Shown: positions 34,426 to 43,818 of the stretch, piece after piece
Position numbering within the stretch: the first letter of the stretch is position 1
How the letters are laid out: each line of letters starts with the position of its first letter
NCBI RefSeq assembly: GCF_000426245.1
Contig: NZ_AUEZ01000001.1
Coordinates: forward strand, 1 to 64,000
Reading direction: 5' to 3'
Length of the DNA stretch: 64,000 nt
From: Bradyrhizobium sp. Ai1a-2
GTDB lineage: Bacteria > Pseudomonadota > Alphaproteobacteria > Rhizobiales > Xanthobacteraceae
Made by a program: the position numbers and the translations under genes
Notes under the pieces: generated by a model
The model's input: the letters and a program-made list of their open reading frames with translations, nothing else
Told to the model about the DNA's origin: nothing
The model's database searches: none

Positions 34426-35276
34426 CGGAAACGGCTCAAGTTGTAAAAACCGCGGCGCCCGTTCGCCGACGCGAGAAAAAGCGCCGCAATGTGTTCGATT
34501 CGCTTATCGGGCGAAGCGCGCTCCAGATACTTGCCGTTGTCGGCTTCTTCCTGCTGTGGGAAGCGGCGGTGCGGTGGGGATGGTTGTCGGGCTTCCTAGT
34601 TGGTCAGCCGAGCGGCGTTCTGCGCAACCTCATCGGCTCCATCGCGAACGGCTCGCTTTTCGCTGATACCGGCTACACAATATTCGAGGCGATCCTGGGA
34701 TTTGCCTTCGGGACCGTGATCGGTTCGGTCATCGGCCTTGCGCTGTGGTATTCGGTGTTCGTGGCGCGGCTGGTGGAGCCGTTCATCGCGGCCATCAACT
34801 CGGTGCCGAAAATCGCGCTGGCGCCGATCATCATCCTGTGGTTCGGCACCGGCTTGCTGTCGAAGGTCGCGCTCGCGATCTCGCTCACCTCCATCGTCGC
34901 TCTCATCACCGCCTACCAGGCGGCAAAGGACGCGGACAAGGATCTCCAGGCGCTGCTGTTCTCCATGGGCGCATCCAAGCAGCAGATCTTCAAGCGGGTG
35001 ATCGCGCCCTCTACCTTGCCCGCGATCATCGCCACCTTCCGCATCAATATCGGCTTCGCTTTGGTGGGGGCGGTCGTAGGCGAATTCATCTCCTCGCAGC
35101 ATGGTCTCGGCCACGTCATCTACGTGGCCTCCAGTCTTTACGATCTCAATACGGTGTGGGCCGGCCTGTTCACGCTGATGCTCGTTGGCTTTCTTTTCTA
35201 CCACCTGGTCGAGGTCATTGAGAACTGGCTGCTTCCCTGGAAGCAACAGCAGGGCGGCACGCAGATCAACGTTTGA
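34422..35276 (+). CDS. NitT/TauT-family ABC transporter permease
   Basis: A 284-residue inner-membrane protein with about six helices; the EAA-type loop is TAYQAAKDADKDLQALLFSMGASKQQIFKRVIAPSTLPAI. Sequences such as FIAAINSVPKIALAPIIILWFGTG are standard for SsuC/TauC permeases. Its start overlaps the ATPase stop, so the two are translationally coupled. Confidence 0.93.
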   Translation: MTETAQVVKTAAPVRRREKKRRNVFDSLIGRSALQILAVVGFFLLWEAAVRWGWLSGFLVGQPSGVLRNLIGSIANGSLFADTGYTIFEAILGFAFGTVIGSVIGLALWYSVFVARLVEPFIAAINSVPKIALAPIIILWFGTGLLSKVALAISLTSIVALITAYQAAKDADKDLQALLFSMGASKQQIFKRVIAPSTLPAIIATFRINIGFALVGAVVGEFISSQHGLGHVIYVASSLYDLNTVWAGLFTLMLVGFLFYHLVEVIENWLLPWKQQQGGTQINV

Positions 35277-35299
35277 TCCTCTTTCAGGAGACTTCCAAA

Positions 35300-36283
35300 A
35301 TGAGAATGCGAATTTCGAAACTGAGCACTCTTTCCATTGCCCTCGCTTTTACGTTCGGCATAACCGCAGCAGGGCCAGCTTCCGCCGAGATGAAGAAGGC
35401 GACAATCTCGCAGGCGTTTCAATCCCTGCTGTACCTCCCTCTGTATGTCGGCATGAACGAAGGCTTTTTCGAAAAGCAGGGGCTTGATCTCAACAAGGAA
35501 AGCGCCGGCTCCGGAAGCGTTGCTCTCTCGGCCGTGATCTCCAAGAGCGCGCAATTCTCGCTTCATGGACCCGAATGGACAGCCATCGCTGCGTCGAAGG
35601 GCGCGCCGGTGAACACGATCGCCAACGTCGTGAATGGCGCCGCCGTATGGATCGCGGCCACGCCGGACTTCAAGTTCGACAGTGTGAAAGACCTCAAGGG
35701 ACAGAAGATCGTAACTGGCCTGATGCCGACCACCAGCACCTCGCTGTTCATCAAGCTGCTGAAAGAAAACGGCATGGATGCCAGCAAGGACGTGGAGATG
35801 ATCCAGGTTCCGCTCGGCACCGAGCCCGGTCCCTTCGTCGCCGGCCAGGCCAAGGTGGCGGTCATGTACGAGCCCGGCCTCGACCAGGTGGTGGCCAAGG
35901 GCATGAAGGTGGTGGTCGGCTTCCCGAAACTGTACGGCGCCTATGCCTTCTCGACCATCACCGCGCGCAACGATGTCGATCCGGACCTTGCCCAGCGGCT
36001 CACCAACGGGCTCGAAATGGCGGTGCGTTTCATGCACAAGAACGAGGCGCGCACGGTGGAAATCGCTCAGAAGGAATTTCCCAATCTTGAGCCTGCGGTG
36101 GTGGAAGCGGCAGTCAAGCGCATGCTTGCCGACAACGTCTACCCCACCAGTGTCGATATCACGCCCGAGGCGCTGAAGCTTGCGCTCGACACCCAGATCG
36201 CGCTCGGCAATCTCGCCGCGCAGCCTGACTACAAGACCTTCGTTCCAAGAACCTATATCGAAAAGGCGATATCCACGAACTAG
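35300..36283 (+). CDS. NMT1/SsuA-type periplasmic binding protein
   Basis: A 327-residue exported protein (ATG 35300, CAGGAGACTTCC upstream) with signal peptide STLSIALAFTFGITAAGPASA. The NMT1/THI5-like fold is shown by QSLLYLPLYVGMNEGFFEKQGLDLNKESAGSG and by FVAGQAKVAVMYEPGLDQVVAKG. Ligands of this group include sulfonates, nitrate, pyrimidine precursors and aromatic acids. The downstream amidase suggests an amide-bearing ligand. The family A repeat begins at its TAG stop codon. Confidence 0.92.
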   Translation: MRMRISKLSTLSIALAFTFGITAAGPASAEMKKATISQAFQSLLYLPLYVGMNEGFFEKQGLDLNKESAGSGSVALSAVISKSAQFSLHGPEWTAIAASKGAPVNTIANVVNGAAVWIAATPDFKFDSVKDLKGQKIVTGLMPTTSTSLFIKLLKENGMDASKDVEMIQVPLGTEPGPFVAGQAKVAVMYEPGLDQVVAKGMKVVVGFPKLYGAYAFSTITARNDVDPDLAQRLTNGLEMAVRFMHKNEARTVEIAQKEFPNLEPAVVEAAVKRMLADNVYPTSVDITPEALKLALDTQIALGNLAAQPDYKTFVPRTYIEKAISTN

Positions 36284-36386
36284 AGCGTTTTCGAGCGAAG
36301 TGGACACCGGTTCGCGTGAAGAAAACGCGTCAAAACAAGAATCTAGAGCTTCGGTTCTGATTCAATCAGAACCGAAAATGCTCTAG
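36281..36386. repeat. Dispersed 100-bp repeat (family A, copy 3, inverted)
   Basis: The conserved tail is found first and the AGCTTCGGTTCTGATTCAATCAGAACCGAA hairpin last; the outer arm is degenerate (GAAAATGCTCTAG). It starts exactly at the stop codon of the binding-protein gene, so it could act as its terminator. Confidence 0.9.
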
Positions 36387-36480
36387 GCTTCGCCGATCTT
36401 CGTCGCAACGGCTTCGGGGGTTGACTCCGGAGCCGTTTGCCTTTCGATCTTCCTTACCTTGGTTATGGGCCCGTCCGAAA

Positions 36481-37797
36481 ATGAGATTCGCGCAAGACCA
36501 CTCTGGCCTCCTCGAAATCATCAGCATGATCGCTGCGGCCTCGGCACAACCGCAGGACCTGATCGCGGCCAGCCACGCGCGCGCCGCGGCTGTCGAACCC
36601 GATCTTCGCGCCTTCGCCTATTTGCCGTCCGAACCGCCCGTCGTTGCAGCGGGGAATGGACCACTCGCAGGGCTCGCGGTGGGAGTGAAGGATCTCATAG
36701 ACACGGTCGATATGCCGACCACCTACGGTTCACCGGTGTACGCAGATCACCAGCCGAATGAGGATGCCTGGGTCGTCAGCCGCCTGAAAGATCTCTCGGC
36801 GACGGTTCTCGGCAAGACGGTCACCACCGAATTCGCATGGCGCGAACCCGGACCCACCCGCAACCCGTGGAATCCAAGGCACACGCCCGGCGGTTCTTCG
36901 TCCGGCTCTGCGGCGGCCGTTGCAAGCGGATCGGTGCAGGCGGCGCTGGGCACGCAGACGCTGGGTTCGATCCTGCGACCTGCCGCCTATTGTGGTGTGG
37001 TGGGATTGAAACCCAGCTTCGGCACCATCAGCCTGAAGGGCGTCCATCCGCTCTCGCAATCCCTTGATCATCTCGGCCTGTTCGCCCGCAGCGTGGATGA
37101 TGCCGCGTATCTGCTGGCGCTGCTGACGGGCGGCCCCGGTGCTTCTACGCACGCGCCGTTCCAGATTTCCCCTGAGGGTGTTGATCCTTTTCCCGCACCG
37201 CGGATCGCGTGGCTTCGTCCGGCGGCAACGCCGCCCTTGGACGAAAGCCAAAGCGCGTTGCTCGCGCAAATCGCCGTTCTGCTTAAAAATGCCGGAGCGA
37301 TCGTCGAGCCGTTTGCGTTACCTGCGGAGTTTGAGCAGCTGCCGGCCCTGTCGGCTACGCTCTGCGGCGCGGAAGGCGCGGCGAATTTCGGTGATCTCGT
37401 CACACGTTTCCCGGACAAGACGAGCGCCCGGCTTAAGGCCCTCGTCGAACGCGGCGCGCCGATTTCCGCGACCGAGTATATTTCCGCCCGCGCCAGGCAG
37501 CTTGCGCTGCGCGCCGATTTCACCCGCGCGCTTGCAGGTTTTGACGTTGTTCTCACTACCGCAGCAACTGGCGAGGCGCCGGAAGGATTGTCTGATACCG
37601 GCGACCCCAGCCTGTGCGTGCCTTGGACAACTCTCGGGGTGCCGGCGATCGCATTGCCTGCCGGCATCGGGCCGAGCGGCCTGCCCATGGGGATCCAGCT
37701 TGTCGCGCCATTCGGCGAGAACCTGAAGCTGCTGCGGATCGCCAAATGGTGCGAAACCTCGCTCGCTATCAAGACCGAACGCCAGCAGCGCGAATAG
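36481..37797 (+). CDS. Amidase-signature family hydrolase
   Basis: About 438 residues. The true start is uncertain: TTG 36421, ATG 36481 and ATG 36526 are all in frame and none has a strong ribosome site. The Ser-cisSer-Lys triad is visible: Lys in AGLAVGVKDLIDT, cis-Ser in TPGGSSSGSAAAVASG, nucleophile Ser in ALGTQTLGSILRPAAYCG. Here GTQTLGSILRPA replaces the usual GTDTGGSIRxPA, a modest departure. It hydrolyses amide bonds of small substrates; it follows the ABC operon across a repeat and may process the imported compound. Confidence 0.9.
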   Translation: MRFAQDHSGLLEIISMIAAASAQPQDLIAASHARAAAVEPDLRAFAYLPSEPPVVAAGNGPLAGLAVGVKDLIDTVDMPTTYGSPVYADHQPNEDAWVVSRLKDLSATVLGKTVTTEFAWREPGPTRNPWNPRHTPGGSSSGSAAAVASGSVQAALGTQTLGSILRPAAYCGVVGLKPSFGTISLKGVHPLSQSLDHLGLFARSVDDAAYLLALLTGGPGASTHAPFQISPEGVDPFPAPRIAWLRPAATPPLDESQSALLAQIAVLLKNAGAIVEPFALPAEFEQLPALSATLCGAEGAANFGDLVTRFPDKTSARLKALVERGAPISATEYISARARQLALRADFTRALAGFDVVLTTAATGEAPEGLSDTGDPSLCVPWTTLGVPAIALPAGIGPSGLPMGIQLVAPFGENLKLLRIAKWCETSLAIKTERQQRE

Positions 37798-37802
37798 ATG
37801 CC

Positions 37803-38714
37803 TCAGAGGGCGGTTGAGAGCAGGTCTGCCCAGGCTCTCGCGACCTTCTGCTCCCCCGAAGAGCCGAAATGGCAATCGTCGTACCGATCCAGATCGCCAA
37901 GCAAGGCGTCTGAATTAACTCCGCGTCGGAGATTGGCGCCGCGATCGGGAAGCGCCAGTTGAGCGCGCGCCACCGGGTTGTCGGCAGAATGGGAGAGCGT
38001 TCCTCCGTTGCTTGCTCCCAAACACCTGGTTGCGATGGCAACGTACACCGGCGCCGTGACGCCATGAGATCTCAACGAACTGACCAGCGACAGGAGGCGA
38101 TCCCGGTAGTCCTTCTCGTTTGTTCCCTTGACGTAGTCGATCTCGCCTTGGACCCAGAGGACGTGCGTTACGAGATAGCCTTTCTGCCGCAGCTCGCTCG
38201 CGGTGCCGGTCATGATTCCGTTCAGATCGCCGCCTGGCGCCCAACGGGAGACCTCAGAGCCGGTTATGGCGACGGGAGCCAGTACGACCTGGTCGAACGA
38301 CCCGCGATCCAGCAGAAGGTTGCCGAGCTGGGTCCAATATTCCCCGCTGGTGCCGTCAGATCCCAGTAGGGGCGACGCGGCAATATAGCATCGTCCGTCG
38401 AAGAAATTGACAACCCTCTCTCCGTGTTCCGACCGAAACCGCTGCCCGCCGTGATTTCCAGCGTTGGACTGCCCGATCAGCAGCAGCACGGCCGTGTGGT
38501 CCGTCTGCTGCGGGCAGGCGACAGCTTTCTTCTGATCGCCGGATGCGAGCCGTCCCGCTTGATCAAATGTGTAGAGGTCGGGAGCCGTCCGAGTTCTCAG
38601 CGCTCGAAAAAACGGGAACGGAAAAAAATCATGGCGACCGCTGTACCCTCCAAGCAGATAGGCCGCGATCAGGACAGGAATTGCTGACAAAAAGTGCGCG
38701 CGCGACATGTGCAT
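37803..38714 (-). CDS. Sialate O-acetylesterase-like (CE6/SGNH) protein
   Basis: A 303-residue exported or membrane-anchored esterase with an N-terminal hydrophobic segment (FLSAIPVLIAAYLLGGYSG). The CE6-type SGNH blocks are present: VLLLIGQSNAGNHGGQ (nucleophile Ser), GTSGEYWTQLGNLL, HVLWVQGEIDYVKGT (oxyanion) and DLDRYDDCHFGSSGEQKVA (Asp-His). It is therefore likely a carbohydrate or cell-surface acetyl esterase. It is convergent with the amidase, whose stop codon lies 3 bp away. Confidence 0.82.
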   Translation of the reverse strand: MHMSRAHFLSAIPVLIAAYLLGGYSGRHDFFPFPFFRALRTRTAPDLYTFDQAGRLASGDQKKAVACPQQTDHTAVLLLIGQSNAGNHGGQRFRSEHGERVVNFFDGRCYIAASPLLGSDGTSGEYWTQLGNLLLDRGSFDQVVLAPVAITGSEVSRWAPGGDLNGIMTGTASELRQKGYLVTHVLWVQGEIDYVKGTNEKDYRDRLLSLVSSLRSHGVTAPVYVAIATRCLGASNGGTLSHSADNPVARAQLALPDRGANLRRGVNSDALLGDLDRYDDCHFGSSGEQKVARAWADLLSTAL

Positions 38715-39052
38715 TCGAGCACCCGCAGAGTGAGCCCCAGCGCGTTCGGGAAATTAGCGCAACCATTGACGGAGCGAAACCGCCTTGGTGAGCAGAGCGC
38801 CGTTCTGACGCCCTGTTTGGCGGAGGGCGCTTTCCTTCGTCCGGCCGCGCGTGACCCGGCCATATCTGCCCTCAGGGCTCATGTCCGCTTAGCGTCAAAA
38901 TGCGACCTGGCGGGGGGGGAGGGCAGCTCCGGACGCACGCTGGTCCACCAATGAGCGTCGAGATTGGCCCATAGACGGACGACGACGATCTGACCATAAT
39001 AAGTAAGGATCACTTTTTTAGGGAAAATGTTCGACGAGCAAGGGAGTCCCCG
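38715..39052. other. Intergenic region
   Basis: Nothing identifiable in 338 bases between divergent genes beyond a presumed promoter for the universal stress protein; no FNR/FixK-type TTGAT-N4-ATCAA box was seen. Confidence 0.4.
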
Positions 39053-39502
39053 ATGTACGCCAATATTCTCTTGAGCACGGATGGATCGGATGTCGCGAGA
39101 AAAGGCGTTGAGCATGGGATTGCTTTGGCAAAGGCCCTGAATGCCAAAGTGACAGTCATCACCGTGACGGAACCGCTGCAGGTCCAGTATGGGACCGGGC
39201 ACGCGGGATGGATTCCCCCGCAGGAAATGTTTGATAGCTTTGACGCAGCCTGCAAGGAACGTGTTGGCAAAATCCTCGATGAAGCGCGAGCCATGGCGGA
39301 GCAGATCGGGATATCTGTAGAACTCTTGCACGTTCCGAATGCGCACCCAGCGACTGCGATTATCGAAACAGCAAAGTCCAGAGGCTGCGACTTGATCGTC
39401 ATGGCCTCTCATGGGCGCCGCGGCCTCAGGAAGCTATTCTTGGGGAGTCAGACATCGGAGGTCCTGGTGGATGGAAGCGTGCCGGTGTTGGTCGTGCACT
39501 AG
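39053..39502 (+). CDS. Universal stress protein (UspA family)
   Basis: A 149-residue single-domain USP with GCAAGGGAG upstream. It starts MYANILLSTDGSDVARKGVEHGIALAKAL. The ATP-binding motif G-2x-G-9x-G-S is seen in VMASHGRRGLRKLFLGSQTSEVL, so it is an ATP-binding type. It is cytosolic; such proteins respond to stress, starvation or oxygen limitation in alphaproteobacteria. Confidence 0.93.
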   Translation: MYANILLSTDGSDVARKGVEHGIALAKALNAKVTVITVTEPLQVQYGTGHAGWIPPQEMFDSFDAACKERVGKILDEARAMAEQIGISVELLHVPNAHPATAIIETAKSRGCDLIVMASHGRRGLRKLFLGSQTSEVLVDGSVPVLVVH

Positions 39503-39673
39503 CGGACAGAAATGATAGTGCAGGGTGTGGTGAAAAACCTGCTCCGCCGCAAACTGCCTTCGTCAAGCTCGCAGCCATTCGGATTTCGCTACGCTTGTGA
39601 GTCCGCGTTCTACTCAGCTGACGCAGAGCGCCGATCGCGTTCGACGTCCGCCATTTCCTCACTGACGCGTAAC

Positions 39674-40042
39674 TTAGTTGGGCGCCTTTCTCTTTCTGCT
39701 TGCGCCCTTCAAAGCAGCTGTCGAGGTCGTGACCGATCCATCAGTCATTTGAAGACAGGTCAAGAGATCGACATAGCTCGGGTCGCCGGCGGCCGTCGCC
39801 TCTCCCTCACACTGGACTCTGACGGCCGGAGAATACGAAAGCCAAATCGCGTCCAATTGCTGACGCGCCGAGTTCTCATCGCTCATACACTTGTCGAAGG
39901 TTTGCGGTAAGGCCAGACCCATCGCCTTGTCCGCTTCTACCGACCCTCTGCAGGTAACTTCGACGTTGAGTTTTGGGATGGCCTCGGAAATAGGCGTCAC
40001 CAATTGAGTAGCCGCCGCCACGGCCATGAGTGCTGGGTGCAT
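39674..40042 (-). CDS. Small secreted hypothetical protein
   Basis: A 122-residue protein with AAGGAAAGGACATCCC before the ATG. A short hydrophobic N-terminus (MHPALMAVAAATQLVTPISEA) may act as a signal peptide. The mature part has four cysteines (VTCRGS, DKCMS, VQCEG, LTCLQ), compatible with two disulfides, and the terminus is basic (GASRKRKAPN). The family is not recognised. It lies downstream of the sulfatase gene's end on the opposite side of a 147-base gap, same strand. Confidence 0.7.
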   Translation of the reverse strand: MHPALMAVAAATQLVTPISEAIPKLNVEVTCRGSVEADKAMGLALPQTFDKCMSDENSARQQLDAIWLSYSPAVRVQCEGEATAAGDPSYVDLLTCLQMTDGSVTTSTAALKGASRKRKAPN

Positions 40043-40189
40043 GGGATGTCCTTTCCTTACAAGAGCATTCAGATCATACTGGGCATCCTCCGTAGAAAGT
40101 CGGGAGGCAGGGTTTACGTCACAAGCTGGTCGCAGCGGCCCTGTGCGAGCCGCCCGTCATCCGCGCCGCGACGAGGTGCGACTTGCCCG

Positions 40190-42745
40190 TCACTTCGCAT
40201 CCTGAGCGGCGCGAGAAGCCTCCGACAGCTTCTTCTCGTCTTCCGCCGTCAGTTTGGGAGGCTCGACTGATATTGTTAGCCTGTCGATCTTTCCGGTGAA
40301 CGCGAACGGTACCTGATAATCCCGGTCATCGACTGGCGTGCCGGTTTTTGACCCGATATCGAACGTCTCATCGATCGGCAGCACCAATGGAATAGTATGG
40401 TCCATCTTCTGCGTTGAGACGATCTTGCCGTCGACGATCAACGTTCCGGTGCCGGAATGGCCAAGGCCGCTGACGTCGTTGAACGCCAGTGTTGCAAAGC
40501 CGAGGCCGTCATATTTGAAGTCGAACACGATGATGTGCTTGCCGGGCGAGAGCGCTTGCGGACCTTCCCAGCGAACCTGGTTTAGAGCCATCACGTTCCA
40601 AGTGAACACCGGTTTACCCTTCAACAGGTACAGCCCATACCCGCCGAACCGCCCGCCCTCGCTGACGATCGAACCCTCCGCGCCGCCCTGCGGCACCTCG
40701 ATATTGGCGGTGATCGTGTAGGAGGTGTTGAGCACGTTCGGCGCCGCGTTGTCGGGAATGCCGACCACGGGCTCCCCGGAATAGGCAAACACCTTGCGGC
40801 CTTCCGCCAGCCCGGGCCGCGGTGCCGCCAACCGCGTCGCCATCGAGGCATCGAGCGGCAGCACGTTGTATTTGGCGAACTCGCCAAACATCAGGTCCCT
40901 CATCTCCCGCATTCTGGCCAGATTGGCTGCTGCCACGTCGGTCGACTGCGTCCAGTCGTGTCGCAGATCGTGCAGCTCGAACTTGAACGCGCTCGCGGGA
41001 TCAAGGATCGCCTTGCCCATCAACTCCCACGGCGCGCGGGTCGGGACTGCGCTCAGCATCCAGCCGTCGTCGTAGAGACCCTGCACCCCGAACATCTCGA
41101 AATACTGGGTGCGGTGATGCGATGGAGAGTCCGCATTGGCCTTGTCGAAGGTGTAGGCCATGCTGACCCCCTCGATCGGCTTCTGCCCAATGCCGTCCAC
41201 CATGACGGGCGCCGGAATGCCGGTAGCCTCCAGCAGCGTCGGCACGATATCGATCACATGATGGAACTGGTTGCGGATGCCGCCCTTGTCGGTGATATGG
41301 CCCGGCCAAGAGATCGCCATGCCCTGCCGGGTCCCGCCGAAGAAGGAGGGAATCTGCTTGGTCCACTTGAAGGGCGTATCGAAGGCCCAGGCCCACGCAA
41401 CCGAATAGTGCGGGTAGGTCTGGTCGTTGCCCCAGGCGTCGTAGAACCTTAGATTTTCCGCGACCGATGGGACGACGCCATTGAACGGGATGAGTTCGGC
41501 GAACGTACCGTTCACGGTGCCTTCTGCGCTCGCGCCATTGTCGCCGCTAATGAAGATGATCAGCGTATCATCGAGTTTGCCCATGTCCTCGACCGCCTGG
41601 ATCACGCGGCCGATCTCATGGTCGGCGTAGGCCAGATAAGCGCCATAGACGTCCGCCTGCCGGATGAAGAGCTTCTTCTCCTCATCGGTCGTCTTGTCCC
41701 AGGTCTTGAGCAGATCGTCAGGCCAAGGCGTGAGCTTGGCGTCCTGCGGAATCACGCCGAGCCGCTTCTGATTGGCAAAGATCTGGTCGCGCAGCGCGTT
41801 CCAGCCCTTGTCGAACAGATGCATGTCGCTGATCTTCTTGATCCACTCCGGCGTCGGATGGTGTGGGGCGTGGGTCGCGCCGGGGGCGTAGTAGACCAGG
41901 AACGGCGTCGACGGCGCGATGTCGTTGAGCTGCTTCATCCAGTGGATGGCGTCATCTGCCATCGCGGTGATCAGATTCCATTCGGGATGTCCGATGTAGG
42001 GATAGATCGCGGTCGTGTTGCGAAACAGGTTCGGCTGCCATTGGCTGCTGTCGCCGCCGAGGAAACCGTAGAAATAATCAAAGCCCATGCCGATCGGCCA
42101 TTGGTCGAACGGCCCGGCTTGGCTGGTCTGATAGCTCGGCGTGTTATGCTCCTTGCCGAACCAGGAGGTACGATAGCCGTTCTCCTGCAGGATGCGGCCG
42201 ATCGTGGCACTGTCCCTCTCGATGATGCTGTTGTAGCCGGGGAAACCGGTCGATTGCTCCGACACCACGCCGAAGCCGACCGAATGGTGGTTGTGCCCGG
42301 TGATCAGCGCGGCGCGCGTCGGCGAGCACAGCGCGGTCGAATGAAAGTTGGTGTAGCGCAACCCGTTGGCGGCGATGCGGTCGAGCGCTGGAGTCGGAAT
42401 GACGCCGCCAAAGGTCGATGGCGCGCCGAAGCCCACGTCATCGGTGATGATGAGGAGGATGTTGGGCGCGCCCTTTGGCGGCACCACCCGCGCCGGCCAT
42501 GCCGGCTTGGACTGCGCCGCATTGAGGCCAATGTCGCCCCGGAACGGCTGGGGCGGCGGGGGTAGATAGCGGCCATCAATCGTGGTCGTGGCGTTGGGCG
42601 CGCCTGGCGTGCCGGTGGTTTGTTGAGCGTAGGCCGAGGAGATGCCTGCCATCACCATGACTGCAGACAATCCCATTGCCGGCCAGGCAATAGCACCCGC
42701 AGCGATGCCACCAAGTCGCGTCATCATTTGTGAGAAGGTACCCAT
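40190..42745 (-). CDS. Exported arylsulfatase
   Basis: An 851-residue sulfatase with an N-terminal signal sequence (AVMVMAGISSAYAQ). The catalytic formylglycine motif is ALCSPTRAALITG with Cys140 (CxPxR type). Metal-binding DD is at about 102-103 (IITDDVGFG), with a further metal site in FISGDNG. The C-terminal third (about 640-820) is a beta-rich extension with GGRFGGYGLYLLKGKPVFTWN, seen in long bacterial arylsulfatases. It needs a formylglycine-generating enzyme elsewhere. It cleaves sulfate esters in the periplasm, a sulfur-scavenging role by family knowledge. Confidence 0.94.
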   Translation of the reverse strand: MGTFSQMMTRLGGIAAGAIAWPAMGLSAVMVMAGISSAYAQQTTGTPGAPNATTTIDGRYLPPPPQPFRGDIGLNAAQSKPAWPARVVPPKGAPNILLIITDDVGFGAPSTFGGVIPTPALDRIAANGLRYTNFHSTALCSPTRAALITGHNHHSVGFGVVSEQSTGFPGYNSIIERDSATIGRILQENGYRTSWFGKEHNTPSYQTSQAGPFDQWPIGMGFDYFYGFLGGDSSQWQPNLFRNTTAIYPYIGHPEWNLITAMADDAIHWMKQLNDIAPSTPFLVYYAPGATHAPHHPTPEWIKKISDMHLFDKGWNALRDQIFANQKRLGVIPQDAKLTPWPDDLLKTWDKTTDEEKKLFIRQADVYGAYLAYADHEIGRVIQAVEDMGKLDDTLIIFISGDNGASAEGTVNGTFAELIPFNGVVPSVAENLRFYDAWGNDQTYPHYSVAWAWAFDTPFKWTKQIPSFFGGTRQGMAISWPGHITDKGGIRNQFHHVIDIVPTLLEATGIPAPVMVDGIGQKPIEGVSMAYTFDKANADSPSHHRTQYFEMFGVQGLYDDGWMLSAVPTRAPWELMGKAILDPASAFKFELHDLRHDWTQSTDVAAANLARMREMRDLMFGEFAKYNVLPLDASMATRLAAPRPGLAEGRKVFAYSGEPVVGIPDNAAPNVLNTSYTITANIEVPQGGAEGSIVSEGGRFGGYGLYLLKGKPVFTWNVMALNQVRWEGPQALSPGKHIIVFDFKYDGLGFATLAFNDVSGLGHSGTGTLIVDGKIVSTQKMDHTIPLVLPIDETFDIGSKTGTPVDDRDYQVPFAFTGKIDRLTISVEPPKLTAEDEKKLSEASRAAQDAK

Positions 42746-43038
42746 TACATCCTCCCATCAAGGGTTCGCATTTCGCGGGGAGTTTTGTGAGGTGAGCTTC
42801 GGACCGTTACGGATGCCGAACGTATCCGAAGCGCCTTCTGGGTAGTTTCCTTGTGCCCTCAGACTATCAGAGTGCGGGCGGGCGACTATGCGAGTTCGGC
42901 GGGTCGACCGACCGTCCAGCCCTGGACCGCTGTCCCGCTGCGGCAGACTTATTGTCCTAAGCGGCTTTGCTGCCATTCGTCCTTCGGGCTGTGCAACGAC
43001 CATCGGAAATCTATCGGCAAGCCGCTCCGGCCTGCGAG

Positions 43039-43179
43039 TCACGCCCGCGCGAATTTCTTCAGCCGCATCAACGCGATTTGCCGCGTCCAGTCCTCTGCGC
43101 AGAAATAAACCGCTTCGCCCCAACCCCAAATCAGGACTAAAACCTCGCCATCCCGGCCCGAAAGAGGGGCGTTGGCCAT
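43039..43179 (-). CDS. Doubtful 46-residue ORF
   Basis: A frame starting MANAPLSGRDGEVLVLIWGW and ending LMRLKKFARA. It lacks a clear ribosome binding site and lies in a repeat-like region. Similar short frames are often predicted in related genomes, so it may be an artefact of repeated DNA. Confidence 0.25.
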   Translation of the reverse strand: MANAPLSGRDGEVLVLIWGWGEAVYFCAEDWTRQIALMRLKKFARA

Positions 43180-43459
43180 CGTCACGAACGTGGGGTCGGG
43201 ATGCGGTGGACGCGGCAGCGTCGCGCGTGAAATGTGGTCGCAGGGCAGGCTTCCGGCTTGTGAGCGATCGGCGGCACGCAGACGAGCGATGTTGCGGCGT
43301 ACGGTGAAGCCGTGTGGTCCTGGCATCCGTTGCTGGTGTCAAGTCGGCGGAGGTGTTGCGAGCCCAACCGGGTTGTCCGCAAGCCGTCAATTCGCCGATG
43401 ACGGTGACAAGACGAATTCGTCGCCGGGGAGAGCGCGGAGTAAGCCGTAAGACCATTGT

Positions 43460-43558
43460 GCAGGGAAAGCCGGTGTGATCCCGGTTGAACCTGTGGTCCT
43501 ACCCCCGTGCTTTTTTGCACGGGACCCATGGGTGCAATCGGCACCCGGCTTTCCCTGC
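43460..43558. repeat. Nested inverted repeat, possible structured RNA
   Basis: Outer perfect 14-bp arms GCAGGGAAAGCCGG (43460-43473) and CCGGCTTTCCCTGC (43545-43558). Inside are CCCGTGC-TTTTTT-GCACGGG (43504-43523) and GGTGC-AATCG-GCACC (43531-43545). The arrangement of an outer stem closed over two hairpins resembles a folded RNA or a mobile-repeat unit. It lies about 260 bp upstream of gcl. Confidence 0.7.
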
Positions 43559-43818
43559 GCCCTCTTGTTGATAGAGGGGCGAATGACTGCTCCACAACTC
43601 GGGCGCGACGCGCCGCGAGAGCGCGAAGGTATGGTGATCGTCATTGCGAATGAAGCGATCCGGCTGTCGTATGCTTTCATTCCGCCGGCGATCCAATCGT
43701 TTGATCTAGTGCGGTTTTTCGCCGTTCGTTCCGTATCGTGGGAAACAAAATCAGCGTCGTTGAGATCGTCCATCGCTCCCGTGATCATCACGCCGATGCA
43801 ACATCAGTGAGGCGCGAC

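Larger units (their letters stand above)
42746..43818. other. 1.07-kb region with repeat-like structured DNA and no clear gene
   Basis: This stretch lacks a convincing long gene. It contains a possible 46-codon frame (43039-43179) and a structured segment (about 43200-43600) with nested inverted repeats. The wording of the DNA resembles sequence blocks I associate with recurrent intergenic repeats in Bradyrhizobium, from memory only. Confidence 0.5.

Noticed and set aside
42758..43456. 232-codon minus-strand frame in the repeat-like region
   Set aside because: Arg/Pro-rich, no ribosome site and no domain; the region looks like repetitive non-coding DNA.
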